Shown: positions 28,551 to 37,989 of the stretch, in pieces
Layout: each line of letters starts with the position of its first letter
Position numbering within the stretch: position 1 is the stretch's first letter
Source of the DNA: Frankiales bacterium
GTDB taxonomy: Bacteria > Actinomycetota > Actinomycetes > S36-B12 > CAIYMF01
Reading direction: 5' to 3'
NCBI GenBank assembly: GCA_016125335.1
Contig: WGLY01000010.1
Coordinates: 38,178 to 102,177, forward strand
DNA length: 64,000 nt
Translations under genes and position numbers: made by a program
Notes under the pieces: model-generated
What the model was told of the DNA's origin: nothing
Seen by the model: only the letters and a program-made list of their open reading frames with translations
The model's database searches: none

Positions 28551-29555
28551 TCAGCCGGCGTAGGGGGCGAGGTCCGTCGTGGCGGCGCGGTCGGTGACGT
28601 CTCCTGTCGCTCCCTCGTGCACGCCGCGGCGGCCGAGCACCCAGACGTAGGCGAGGAACGCCGACCACACCACGGCGCCGATGCCGATCCGCGCCCACGT
28701 GGGCAGCGGCGAGGGGGTCACGAACGCCTCGACGACGCCGCTCACGAGCAGGACGACGACGAGCCCGAGGGCGATGGTGAGCGTCGAGCGGCCCTCCTCG
28801 GCCAGGGCGACCGAGCGAGGCCGCGGCCCCGGCGCGACGATCTGCCAGCCCAGCCGGATGCCGGCGCCGCCCGCGACGAACACCGCGGTGAGCTCGAGCA
28901 GGCCGTGCGGCGTGATCAGACCGAAGAACAGGTCGAGCCGGCCGGAGTAGGCCATGAGACCGCCGACCAGCCCGATGTTGAGGGCGTTCTGCCACAGGAT
29001 GTAGACGCCGGGCAGGCACAGCAGCGCGCCGCCGACGAGGGACAGCGCGGCCACCCAGGCGTTGTTGGTCCACACCTTGAACGCGAACGAGCCGGCCGGG
29101 TTGGAGGTGTAGTAGTCGGCGAAGTCCTGGTCCACGAGCCGCTTGAGGTCCTCGGGCGTCGCGACCGCGGCCACGACGTCGGGGTTGTGCGAGACCCACG
29201 CGCCGATCGACACGGCCACGAGCACGGTGGCCGCGGCGATCGAGAGCCACCACCACCGGGCCCGGTAGACGGCCACGGGGAAGGCGCGCAGCACGAAGCG
29301 CGACACGTCCGTCCAGGACGCCCCGCTGGCCGACGTCACGGCCGCGCGGCCGGTGGCCACGAGGGTCGACAGCCGCGACACGAGCGCGGGGTCGGGCGAG
29401 GCCGACTGCACCATCGACAGGTGGGTCGCCGTGCGCTGGTAGAGCTCGACGAGCTCGTCGGCCTCGGCGCCGCTGAGCCGTCCCCGACGCCGGGCCAGCG
29501 ACTCGAGGCGGTCCCACTCGGCGCGATGGGCCGCGACGAAGGTGTCGAGCTCCAT
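28551..29555 (-). CDS. SpoIIM-like (DUF95) membrane protein
   Basis: A 334-residue protein. The soluble N-terminus MELDTFVAAHRAEWDRLESLA is typical of the family. About five or six membrane segments follow, including the conserved NNAWVAALSLVGGALLCLPGVYILWQNALNIG and ITPHGLLELTAVFVAGGAGIRLGW. SpoIIM acts in forespore engulfment in Bacillus; non-sporulating actinomycetes keep homologues in MoxR clusters with unknown role (Rv3694c order). ATG is preceded by GGAGGAG. It is transcribed against the MoxR operon and away from the RDD gene, with a 47-bp gap between the divergent starts. Confidence 0.92.
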   Translation of the reverse strand: MELDTFVAAHRAEWDRLESLARRRGRLSGAEADELVELYQRTATHLSMVQSASPDPALVSRLSTLVATGRAAVTSASGASWTDVSRFVLRAFPVAVYRARWWWLSIAAATVLVAVSIGAWVSHNPDVVAAVATPEDLKRLVDQDFADYYTSNPAGSFAFKVWTNNAWVAALSLVGGALLCLPGVYILWQNALNIGLVGGLMAYSGRLDLFFGLITPHGLLELTAVFVAGGAGIRLGWQIVAPGPRPRSVALAEEGRSTLTIALGLVVVLLVSGVVEAFVTPSPLPTWARIGIGAVVWSAFLAYVWVLGRRGVHEGATGDVTDRAATTDLAPYAG

Positions 29556-29602
29556 CCGTGTGGCTCCTCCCCCGGTCGGGCCGTTGCCGCGAGACTAGCC
29601 CG

Positions 29603-30625
29603 GTGAGCACGTCGTCCGGTGACTACACCACCCTCGTGCCGGTCACCGGCGAGGCGGTGGCGCTCGACCTGCGGCTCGCGCAGTTCCCCAGCCGCACGCT
29701 CGCCCTCGCCCTCGACCTGCTCATCCAGGGCGCCTGCCTGCTGCTGCTGTTCTTCCTGGGCGCCACCCTGCTCCAGGGAGCGGACGCCGCGGCGGTCACG
29801 GCCATCTCGCTCGTCGGCGTGGTCGCCATCATCGTCGGGCTGCCGACCGCGATCGAGACCCTCGCCCGCGGCCGCTCGGTGGGCAAGATCGCCGCCGGGC
29901 TGCGCGTGGTGCGCGACGACGGCGGTCCCGTGCGGTTCCGCCACGCGTTCGTCCGCGCGCTCTTCATGATCATCGACTTCTGGCTGCTCACCGGCGCGGT
30001 CGGCCTGATCACGGCGCTGCTGTCCTCGCGCGGCACGCGCCTCGGCGACCACTTCGCCGGCACCGTCGTGATCCGCGAACGGGTGCCGGCCGCGGCGTCG
30101 GTGCGCCTGCAGACCTACGCGATGCCCCCGGTGCTCGAGCCGTGGGCGGCCACGCTCGACCTCAGCCGGCTGCCCGACGTCACCGCGGGGCAGGCCCGCC
30201 AGTTCCTCACCCGCGCGGCGTCGCTCGACCCCGGCGTGCGCGCCACGATGGGCCTCGGGCTCGCGGCGGAGATCTCGGCATACGTCGTGCCCCCGCCGCC
30301 GACGGGGACGCCGCCGGAGACCTACCTCATGGCGGTGCTCACCGAGAGGATGCGCCGGGCGGCGCGGTCCGGGCCGGCACGCTCGCCGTCCGCCGCCGCC
30401 CCCTCGCCGGGTGCTGCCGCCCGGCGGCGCGCCGCGGGCGTGGCGTCCCCGACGACGGCGCCCGCCCCCGCGGCTCCCCTCCCGCCCCCGCCCGCGCTGC
30501 CCGCCCCGGGGCTGGACGCCGCCCCGGCCGCACCACCTCGGGCTCCGGCACCCGCCCCGGCCGCGCCGGGTCAGGCCGCCTCCCCCGGCCCTGCGACGCC
30601 GGGTCCCTTCGCGCCGCCCGCCTGA
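29603..30625 (+). CDS. RDD-family membrane protein with a long proline-rich tail
   Basis: A 340-residue protein. The RDD domain (~residues 18-150) holds three or four membrane helices and the motifs PSRTLALALDLLIQ, RGRSVGKIAAGLRVVRDDGG and RGTRLGDHFAGTVVI. A soluble region (~150-245) follows and then ~95 residues of Ala/Pro sequence. RDD proteins are proposed transporters or membrane organisers. The GTG at 29603 is chosen because the protein homology begins just after it; GAGACT lies six bases upstream as a possible leaderless -10. It diverges from the SpoIIM gene. Confidence 0.88.
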   Translation: MSTSSGDYTTLVPVTGEAVALDLRLAQFPSRTLALALDLLIQGACLLLLFFLGATLLQGADAAAVTAISLVGVVAIIVGLPTAIETLARGRSVGKIAAGLRVVRDDGGPVRFRHAFVRALFMIIDFWLLTGAVGLITALLSSRGTRLGDHFAGTVVIRERVPAAASVRLQTYAMPPVLEPWAATLDLSRLPDVTAGQARQFLTRAASLDPGVRATMGLGLAAEISAYVVPPPPTGTPPETYLMAVLTERMRRAARSGPARSPSAAAPSPGAAARRRAAGVASPTTAPAPAAPLPPPPALPAPGLDAAPAAPPRAPAPAPAAPGQAASPGPATPGPFAPPA

Positions 30626-30691
30626 GCCCGGCCGCGTGGGCTCCGGCGGGCGGTGTCCGACGCACGCCCGCCCGGCGCCGTGGTGGTCGTC

Positions 30692-30697
30692 TACCGT
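30692..30697 (+). promoter_or_regulatory. leaderless -10 element (TACCGT) of the SGNH gene
   Basis: TACCGT fits TANNNT and is followed by seven bases and the GTG at 30705. No convincing -35 is visible. Confidence 0.5.
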
Positions 30698-30704
30698 GGA
30701 CGGC

Positions 30705-31352
30705 GTGATCGCCCGCCGCGCGTCGCGCGCCCTCCTGCCGCTGGCCGCCGTCGCCCTGGCGCTCCCCCTGCTCGCCGCGCCCCCCGTCGCGGCGGCGGCT
30801 CCCGTGCTGCGCACGAGCGCCCTGCCGGCCGCGCCCACGACGGCGGTCAGGGCGGCGGTGGTGCGGCCCGCGGCGATCCGGGCCGGCACCTACGCGATCG
30901 GCGACTCGGTGATGCTCGGCTCGAAGTCGTTGCTGACGTCGCACGGGATCACCGTGAACGCCTCGGTGAGCCGGCAGTTCCATGCCGCGGTCGCCACCGT
31001 CGCCCTGCTGCGACGCTCGGGCAAGCTGCCGCGCAACCTCGTCGTGCACCTGGGCACCAACGGCTACGTCAACCTCTCCGACTGCACCACGATCGTGAAC
31101 ACGGCCGGACCCTCGCGGCGGGTGTTCCTCGTGACGGCGAAGGCGCCCCGCTCGTGGATCCCGCTGGCGAACAAGCACCTGCGCGCGTGCGCCGCGGCCT
31201 ACGGCGGCCACCGGGTGGTGCTCGTCGACTGGGTCCGGATCTCCTCGCGGCACCCCGAGTGGTTCTACTCCGACCGGGTCCACCCCAACAGCACCGGCCG
31301 GCCCCACTACGTCGCGATGATCACCACCGCGCTGCGCGTGTGGGGGCTCTGA
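30705..31352 (+). CDS. secreted SGNH-type esterase/acetyltransferase-like protein
   Basis: A 215-residue protein with a signal peptide (MIARRASRALLPLAAVALALPLL, cleavage near AAAAP). The mature part is an SGNH hydrolase domain. The Ser block is GDSVMLGS (~residue 66), the Gly/Asn block is HLGTNG and the Asp-His block is DRVHPN (~199). It is clearly related to the C-terminal domain of the convergent acyltransferase gene: both have GDSVML, SRQ, GTNG, SW and WFYSD followed by H. It may be an O-acetyl esterase or transferase acting on wall polysaccharide outside the membrane. Substrate unknown. Confidence 0.85.
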   Translation: MIARRASRALLPLAAVALALPLLAAPPVAAAAPVLRTSALPAAPTTAVRAAVVRPAAIRAGTYAIGDSVMLGSKSLLTSHGITVNASVSRQFHAAVATVALLRRSGKLPRNLVVHLGTNGYVNLSDCTTIVNTAGPSRRVFLVTAKAPRSWIPLANKHLRACAAAYGGHRVVLVDWVRISSRHPEWFYSDRVHPNSTGRPHYVAMITTALRVWGL

Positions 31353-31379
31353 CCCCGTCGGGGCGTGAGTGACGAGGGC

Positions 31380-31396
31380 CCGGCCGCGGCGGCCGG
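31380..31396. terminator. possible terminator hairpin between convergent SGNH genes
   Basis: CCGGCC (31380-31385) pairs with GGCCGG (31391-31396) around a 5-base loop in the 54-bp gap between convergent stops. The short stem makes the call weak. Confidence 0.35.
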
Positions 31397-31406
31397 ACCG
31401 TCGTGA

Positions 31407-33338
31407 TCACTGCCGCATGGCCTCGCGGATGAGGTTGGCGTAGGCGACGCTTCCGTCGCCCTTCGTGTGGATGCCGTCGGAGTAGAACCAGTCGCGGTGG
31501 CCCTGCGACGCGGCGTTCCAGTCGGCCAGCCGGACGTTCTTGCTGCCGTACTTCGCGATGGCGTTCGCGATCGCCTGGTTGGACTGCGCCACCCACGAGC
31601 GGTCCGCGTGCACGTTCACGAGGATGATGCGCGACCGGTCGCCGATGGAGCGGATCAGCGACATGAGGTCGGCGGTTCGGATCGCGCCGTTCGTGCCGGC
31701 GCCGATGATGACGACGTCGCCGAGCGCGCCGGCGGCCTTGCGCGCACGGATGCGGGCGAAGATCTCGGTGGGCTGCCGGCTGATGTGCGCGTCGACCGTG
31801 ATGCCCGGGAACTCCGCGCGCAGCGCGTCGCGCGCGGCGAGCATGACCGAGTCGCCTACGGCGGTGACGCTCAGGCCGTACGCGTCCTGCCCGGCGGCCA
31901 GCACGGGCGGCGCGTTCGCGGGCCGGCCGGCGGGCTTCGACGAGCCCGGGGACGCCGACCCGCTGGCGCGGGGCGAGGCCGACGGGCTCCCCCCGTGGTG
32001 CGAGGCGCCGGGGCTGGCCGTGGGCAGCGGCGTGAGCGGGTCGTCGCCCACCGAGGTGACGCCGCCGAGCTCGTCCTCCAGCGTCGGCTCGTGCGCCGAG
32101 CTCAGCCCGACGCCGAGCCCGATCACCACGGCCACCGCGCTCAGGGTGGCGACGGCGGCGCGCCCGACCGTGGCGAGGGTGCCCCGCTCGCGCCAGTCGC
32201 GCCAAGCGCGGCTCAGCGCACCGCGCCGGATCGGCATCTCCACGAAGCGGTAGGAGAGCTCGGCCGCGACGAGCGTGAGCGCGAAGCGGAGGGCCTGCAC
32301 CGGCCAGCCCTCGGCGTCGAGGTCGATGCCGGGCCGCAGCACCATGAAGATCGGCCAGTGCCACAGGTAGATGCCGTAGGAGCGCTCGCCCACCCAGCGG
32401 AGGGGCTGGTGGCCGAGCACGCGCGCGAAGGTCGTGCCGGTGACCGCGGCTGCGCCCACCACCACGGCCGTGACCAGCCCCACGACGAGGAAGCCGCCGC
32501 GGTAGAGCGCCGCGGACTGCGGGTCGACGAACCAGAGGATCCCCACCAGGGCGAGCAGCCCGGCCGCGCCGATGCTCGTGATGACGCCGCGACCGCGGGC
32601 CGTGAGCGCGTCGCCGATCCGCTGCGGGGTCCACACCGTGGCGAGGACGGCTCCGACGAGCAGCGTCATCGCGTGGGTGTCGGTGCCGAAGTAGACGCGG
32701 CTGGCGTCGGCGGCGCCCGGCATGTCGTGCGTGACGGCGATCCAGGCCATGAGGCCGGTCGAGGCGACCGCCCCGACGGCGGCGCCCACGCGGATGCCGC
32801 GCACGCCGCCGAGCCGCCACAGCAGGAGCAGCAGGACCGGCCAGAGCAGGTAGAACTGCTCCTCCACGGCCAGCGACCACAGGTGCTGGAGCATCGGCGG
32901 CCGGCCGGTGGCCTCGAAGTACGACTGCTGGTGCAGCACGTACCACCAGTTGGTCACGTAGAAGAAGGCGGCCGTGGCGTCCTCGCGCACCCGCTGGGCG
33001 GCGTCCTGGGCCACGGTGACGGCCAGCAGCGAGGTGGCCACCAGCACCAGGAACAGGGCGGGCAGCAGGCGCCGGGCCCGGCGCAGGTAGAACCGGCCGA
33101 ACCGGATCCGGCCGGTCTCGCCGAGCTCTGCGATGAGCAGCGAGGTGATCAGGAAGCCCGAGAGCGTGAAGAAGACGTCCACGCCGAGGAACCCGCCCGG
33201 CAGCCACGAGGGGTCGGCGTGGAAGAGCAGGACGGCGGTGACCGCGACGGCGCGGACGCCGTCGAGCCCCGGCATGTGCACCCACGCGCGGGCTCGCGCG
33301 CGCGAGGACGTCGGCGCGTCGAGAGCGGTGGCGGTCAT
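31407..33338 (-). CDS. acyltransferase-3 / SGNH fusion (OafA/OatA-type O-acyltransferase)
   Basis: A 643-residue envelope O-acyltransferase. The N-terminal acyltransferase-3 domain (~20-375) has about ten membrane helices and the signatures GLDGVRAVAVTAVLLFHA, GGFLGVDVFFTLSGFLIT, RRARRLLPAL and SLAVEEQFYLLWP. A Ser/Pro linker follows (~430-490), then an extracytoplasmic SGNH domain with GDSVML (Ser), GTNG and DGIH (Asp-His). Such enzymes carry acetyl groups across the membrane and transfer them to peptidoglycan or polysaccharide. ATG 33338 has AGGA seven bases upstream. It faces the stand-alone SGNH gene. Confidence 0.93.
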   Translation of the reverse strand: MTATALDAPTSSRARARAWVHMPGLDGVRAVAVTAVLLFHADPSWLPGGFLGVDVFFTLSGFLITSLLIAELGETGRIRFGRFYLRRARRLLPALFLVLVATSLLAVTVAQDAAQRVREDATAAFFYVTNWWYVLHQQSYFEATGRPPMLQHLWSLAVEEQFYLLWPVLLLLLWRLGGVRGIRVGAAVGAVASTGLMAWIAVTHDMPGAADASRVYFGTDTHAMTLLVGAVLATVWTPQRIGDALTARGRGVITSIGAAGLLALVGILWFVDPQSAALYRGGFLVVGLVTAVVVGAAAVTGTTFARVLGHQPLRWVGERSYGIYLWHWPIFMVLRPGIDLDAEGWPVQALRFALTLVAAELSYRFVEMPIRRGALSRAWRDWRERGTLATVGRAAVATLSAVAVVIGLGVGLSSAHEPTLEDELGGVTSVGDDPLTPLPTASPGASHHGGSPSASPRASGSASPGSSKPAGRPANAPPVLAAGQDAYGLSVTAVGDSVMLAARDALRAEFPGITVDAHISRQPTEIFARIRARKAAGALGDVVIIGAGTNGAIRTADLMSLIRSIGDRSRIILVNVHADRSWVAQSNQAIANAIAKYGSKNVRLADWNAASQGHRDWFYSDGIHTKGDGSVAYANLIREAMRQ

Positions 33339-33445
33339 GCAGCGATCCTGTCGTGGGGGCGCTTGAAGGATACGACGGCGGAGCCTATGTGTCGTCGACC
33401 TCGCGCCGCGATCCTCCGTCCGGTCCCCCGCGTTGCGCGCCATTC

Positions 33446-33471
33446 GTGCAACAGCCGAAAACTGGTGCAAC
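33446..33471. repeat. direct repeat GTGCAAC, 19-bp period, upstream of the acyltransferase gene
   Basis: GTGCAAC occurs at 33446-33452 and 33465-33471 in an unusually A-rich stretch between the acyltransferase start and the CPBP protease stop. On the minus strand it reads GTTGCAC twice. It could be a regulator site for the acyltransferase. Confidence 0.4.
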
Positions 33472-33484
33472 GAAAGGAGAACCG

Positions 33485-34267
33485 CTAGCGGTAGATGACG
33501 AAGAGCCCGAGCACGGCGATGAGGTTGTTCAACGAGTGCGCGACGATGCTCGCGCCGAGCCGGCCGGTGCGCGCACGCAGCAGCGAGAGCACGAGGCCGA
33601 TGGTGAACAGCACCGGGATGCGCACCGGCTCGAGGTGCACGAGCGCGAACAGCAGGGCGGACCCGAGCGTCGCGACGGGCACGGCGGCCCAGCCGCGTCG
33701 TGCGGAGGTGCGGGCGAGCGCGGCGAAGACCAGGCCGCGGAAGCACAGCTCCTCGAACACCGGGGCACCGACGACGGCGCACAGGGCGAACGCCACGACG
33801 ACCCACGGGGCCACGTGGGCGTTGGCGAGAGCATCTCCGGCCGCGGAGTCGAAGTTCCCGAAGATCTTGCTGGTGAGCCAGGCCACCGCGCCGCCGAGCA
33901 CGAGGGCGGCCACGGCGCCCAGAACGCCCCAGGCCAGGTCGATCGGTCTCAACGTGAACCCGAGGTCGAGCTTCGGGCCGTTCCCCTGGATCCGGGTGGT
34001 GAGGATCGGCCAGAGGCCGAACCCGACCCAGGGCAGCGTGAGGCTGAGCAGCAGCACGACGGCCCCGTCCGTGCTGGCGCCGGCGGCGATGGCGCCGCCC
34101 ACGCCGAGCACCGGGACGACCAGGCCGAGCACGAGGGTTACGACGACGTCGCCGAGCCCCCACCGCGAGGGGCGCAGCTCGACGCCGGCGGCCGAGGCCT
34201 CGACGTACGGGACAGGGGCGCCCGGGTAGGGCGCCCCTGTCGTCGGCACGGGTGCCGGTACGGCCAT
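33485..34267 (-). CDS. CPBP-family intramembrane metalloprotease-like protein
   Basis: A 260-residue membrane protein with about seven or eight hydrophobic segments after a Pro-rich N-terminus. All three CPBP (Abi/CAAX protease) motifs are intact: EELCFRG (EExxxR), FALVH (FxxxH) and HSLNN. Members cleave prenylated proteins or bacteriocin-type peptides in the membrane; the bacterial substrates are mostly unknown. ATG 34267 has GAGG seven bases upstream. It follows ahcY on the same strand after 56 bases that include a hairpin. Unlike the CPBP gene at 6920, this one looks catalytically competent. Confidence 0.9.
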   Translation of the reverse strand: MAVPAPVPTTGAPYPGAPVPYVEASAAGVELRPSRWGLGDVVVTLVLGLVVPVLGVGGAIAAGASTDGAVVLLLSLTLPWVGFGLWPILTTRIQGNGPKLDLGFTLRPIDLAWGVLGAVAALVLGGAVAWLTSKIFGNFDSAAGDALANAHVAPWVVVAFALCAVVGAPVFEELCFRGLVFAALARTSARRGWAAVPVATLGSALLFALVHLEPVRIPVLFTIGLVLSLLRARTGRLGASIVAHSLNNLIAVLGLFVIYR

Positions 34268-34303
34268 GCGGGTCCTCGTGCTCGGGAGCGGCGGACCGCT
34301 CGT

Positions 34304-34321
34304 GCCGGTCGGCCGACCGGC
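34304..34321 (-). terminator. terminator-like hairpin downstream of ahcY
   Basis: GCCGGTCGGCCGACCGGC is a perfect 18-bp palindrome that can form a 7-bp stem with a 4-base loop directly after the ahcY stop. Confidence 0.5.
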
Positions 34322-34323
34322 GG

Positions 34324-35766
<1,443 letters not shown>

Positions 35767-35882
35767 GGGACTCCTTCGGGCGCCCGCGGTGCGGGCGGGG
35801 CGCGGCGGACGTCTCGAGGCCTCGATGGTTCGCCGGCTGCTCATGCGGGGGTGGACACCGCCGGGCTCGACCTAGTGTGCCA

Positions 35883-36893
35883 TCACCCGGCGGGGGGCGG
35901 CGAACCTGCCGCCGGTCCCGGACCGGGTTCGGCGCCCTCGACCGCCGAGCCGGCGGCCTCCGCGGCGCTCCCGACGGCCGCGCCGCCGCGGTCGAGGTCC
36001 GGCTCGAGGTAGATCCACCGCGCCTCGGGCACGGCCGCGCGCACCCGCACCTCCGCGCCGTCGATGGCCGCGGCGATGGCCGTCGCGGTGTCGTCGTGCT
36101 CGACGGCGATCTTGGCGGCCACCAGCAGCTCGTCCGGGCCGGTGTGCAGCGTGCGCAGGTGGATCACCCGCGACACCAGCGGCTCGGACTCGAGCGCGGC
36201 GCGGATGGCGGTGGTCTGCTCGGGGACGGCGCTCTCCCCCACGAGCATCGAGGACATCTCGACGGAGAGGAACACCGCGATCACGAGCAGCAGCGCGCCG
36301 ATGGCGAGCGCGCCCACACCGTCCCAGCGGCCGTCGCCGGTGACCGTGGCCAGGGTGACGCCGAGCAGGGCGAAGACCAGGCCGGTCAGGGCACCGGCGT
36401 CCTCGAGCAGGACCACGGGCAGCTCGGGCTGGCGCGCCTCGCGGACGAAGCCGAACAGCGACGTGCGCCCGCGGGAGCGGTTGGCCTCGCGCACCGCGGT
36501 CCGGAACGAGTAGCCCTCGAGCGCGATCGCGATGAGCAGGACGGCGAAGGCCACCCCAGGACTGGTGAGCTCCTCGGGCTGGCGGACCTTGTGCCAGCCC
36601 TCGTAGAGGCTGAACAGGCCGCCGAGGCAGAACAGCACGATCGAGACGACGAAGCCGTACACGTACCGCACCCGGCCGTAGCCGAACTGGTGCTGCTCGT
36701 CGGCCGCCCGGCGCGCCCGGCGGCCGCCGAGCAGCAGGAGCATCTGGTTGCCGGAGTCGGCCACGGAGTGGATCGCCTCGGAGAGCATCGAGCTCGAGCC
36801 CGTGACGGCGAAGGCCCCGAACTTGGTGACCGCGATGCCCATGTTGGCCACGAGGGCGGCGATCACCGCACGCGTGCCGCCTTCGGTGCTCAT
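35883..36893 (-). CDS. cation diffusion facilitator (zinc/iron efflux) transporter
   Basis: A 336-residue CDF protein with six membrane helices. The metal site appears as SEAIHSVADSGNQ in helix 2 (HSxAD) and VLLEDAGALTGL in helix 5 (ED, where classical members have HxxxD), so metal preference may differ from ZnT/CzcD. HQFGYGRVRYVYGF is a family hallmark. A C-terminal cytosolic domain and a Pro/Gly/Ala tail follow. It exports divalent metal in exchange for protons. ATG lies six bases after TAGCCT. The gene is 70 bp beyond manA but likely has its own promoter. Confidence 0.9.
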   Translation of the reverse strand: MSTEGGTRAVIAALVANMGIAVTKFGAFAVTGSSSMLSEAIHSVADSGNQMLLLLGGRRARRAADEQHQFGYGRVRYVYGFVVSIVLFCLGGLFSLYEGWHKVRQPEELTSPGVAFAVLLIAIALEGYSFRTAVREANRSRGRTSLFGFVREARQPELPVVLLEDAGALTGLVFALLGVTLATVTGDGRWDGVGALAIGALLLVIAVFLSVEMSSMLVGESAVPEQTTAIRAALESEPLVSRVIHLRTLHTGPDELLVAAKIAVEHDDTATAIAAAIDGAEVRVRAAVPEARWIYLEPDLDRGGAAVGSAAEAAGSAVEGAEPGPGPAAGSPPPAG

Positions 36894-36899
36894 GGCGCC

Positions 36900-36905
36900 A
36901 GGCTA
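36900..36905 (-). promoter_or_regulatory. leaderless -10 element (TAGCCT) of the CDF transporter
   Basis: TAGCCT on the minus strand is followed by six bases and the ATG at 36893. Confidence 0.5.
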
Positions 36906-36931
36906 GCGACGGGAGGCAGGCGGAGGGCCTC

Positions 36932-36954
36932 GCCGGCGGCGGCGCCCCGCCGGC
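36932..36954 (-). terminator. hairpin downstream of manA
   Basis: GCCGGCGG (36932-36939) and CCGCCGGC (36947-36954) form an 8-bp perfect stem with a 7-base loop between the manA stop and the next promoter. Confidence 0.5.
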
Positions 36955-36963
36955 ACGGGGTGC

Positions 36964-37989
36964 TCACGGGTTCGAGACGGCGACGACGACGTGGCCGTCG
37001 GCCTCGACCCGCGGCGAACCGTCGGACGGCGAGAGCAGCACCGCACGGCCGGCCGCGACCACCTCGGCGCCGGACGGGCCGGTGACGCGGGCCTCGCCGC
37101 GCACAGCCAGCACCGTGGCCGAGGTGTGGGGCGGCACGGTCCAGGAGGCGCCGTCGCGCAGGGCCACGACGAGGAACGGAGCGCCGGGCGCGAAGTACGT
37201 GGAGACGCCGCCGTCGCCGGTCGGCCGCAGCAGCACCGGCTCGTCGCCGCTGACCGCCGCGAGCGCCTCCGGCACGGCGAGCTGCTTGCCGGTCAGCCCG
37301 AGCCGCAGCACGTTGTCCGACGCCGTCATCACCTCGACGCCGAGGCCGTTGACGTAGCAGTGCACCACGCCGGCCGGCACGTACATCGCGTCGCCGGGCT
37401 CGAGCTCGTGGACGGCCAGGCACAGCGCGACGAGCGCACCGCGGTCGTGCGGGTACCAGGCGCGCACCAGCTCGATGGCCGAGCGCTCGTTGGCGTCGAG
37501 CAGCGGGTGGATCACGTCGGAGAGCCGGCGGAAGGCCTCGTCGACCTCCACCTCGGACAGCGCGAGCAGCGCGTGCACGGTGGCCACGAAGTCGCCGCCC
37601 GAGGCGATCTGGGCCACCCGGGTGAGCCCCATCCCCTGCATGATCCGCGCCGTGAGCGCGGGGTCGCGGAAGCCGGCGAAGCTCGTGAACGGCTCGAGCG
37701 CGACGAGCAGCTCGTTCTTCTCCACCTGGTCGACCAGCAGCCCGCGGCCGTGGCCGGCGTCCGACCACAGCACCGCGACGAGGTCGCCCGGCGGGTGCAC
37801 CTGGATCGACAGCGGGCGCGCGGCGGCGAGCAGCTTGGTGAGCAGCGGGTGGCGGGGCGCGTCGGGCGTGTCGCCGAGCGCGCCGTACCAGAGCTCCGCC
37901 TGCGGGCCGGACGTGGCCGAGGTCCAGGCGCTCAGACCGTCGATGCGGCCCCAGGCGTAGGGACGCAGCGCCCCGTCGACGACGATCAC
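36964..37989 (-). CDS. manA: mannose-6-phosphate isomerase, class I
   Basis: A 341-residue zinc enzyme that interconverts fructose-6-phosphate and mannose-6-phosphate, feeding GDP-mannose and mannosylated glycolipids. Signatures include YAWGRIDGLSAW, AELWYGALGD, LSIQVHPPGD (zinc ligands) and EPGDAMYVPAGVVHCYVNGLGVEVM. The start is GTG 37989, which overlaps the stop of the SIS gene as GTGA; the ORF runs far upstream only as a shadow. It is the last gene of the manB-Trm112-SIS-manA operon, the Rv3257c-Rv3255c order. Confidence 0.95.
   Translation of the reverse strand: MIVVDGALRPYAWGRIDGLSAWTSATSGPQAELWYGALGDTPDAPRHPLLTKLLAAARPLSIQVHPPGDLVAVLWSDAGHGRGLLVDQVEKNELLVALEPFTSFAGFRDPALTARIMQGMGLTRVAQIASGGDFVATVHALLALSEVEVDEAFRRLSDVIHPLLDANERSAIELVRAWYPHDRGALVALCLAVHELEPGDAMYVPAGVVHCYVNGLGVEVMTASDNVLRLGLTGKQLAVPEALAAVSGDEPVLLRPTGDGGVSTYFAPGAPFLVVALRDGASWTVPPHTSATVLAVRGEARVTGPSGAEVVAAGRAVLLSPSDGSPRVEADGHVVVAVSNP

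Noticed and set aside
35767..35882. SAH riboswitch before ahcY
   Set aside because: The 116-base leader shows no recognisable conserved core, and a normal AAGGAG ribosome site sits directly before the start.
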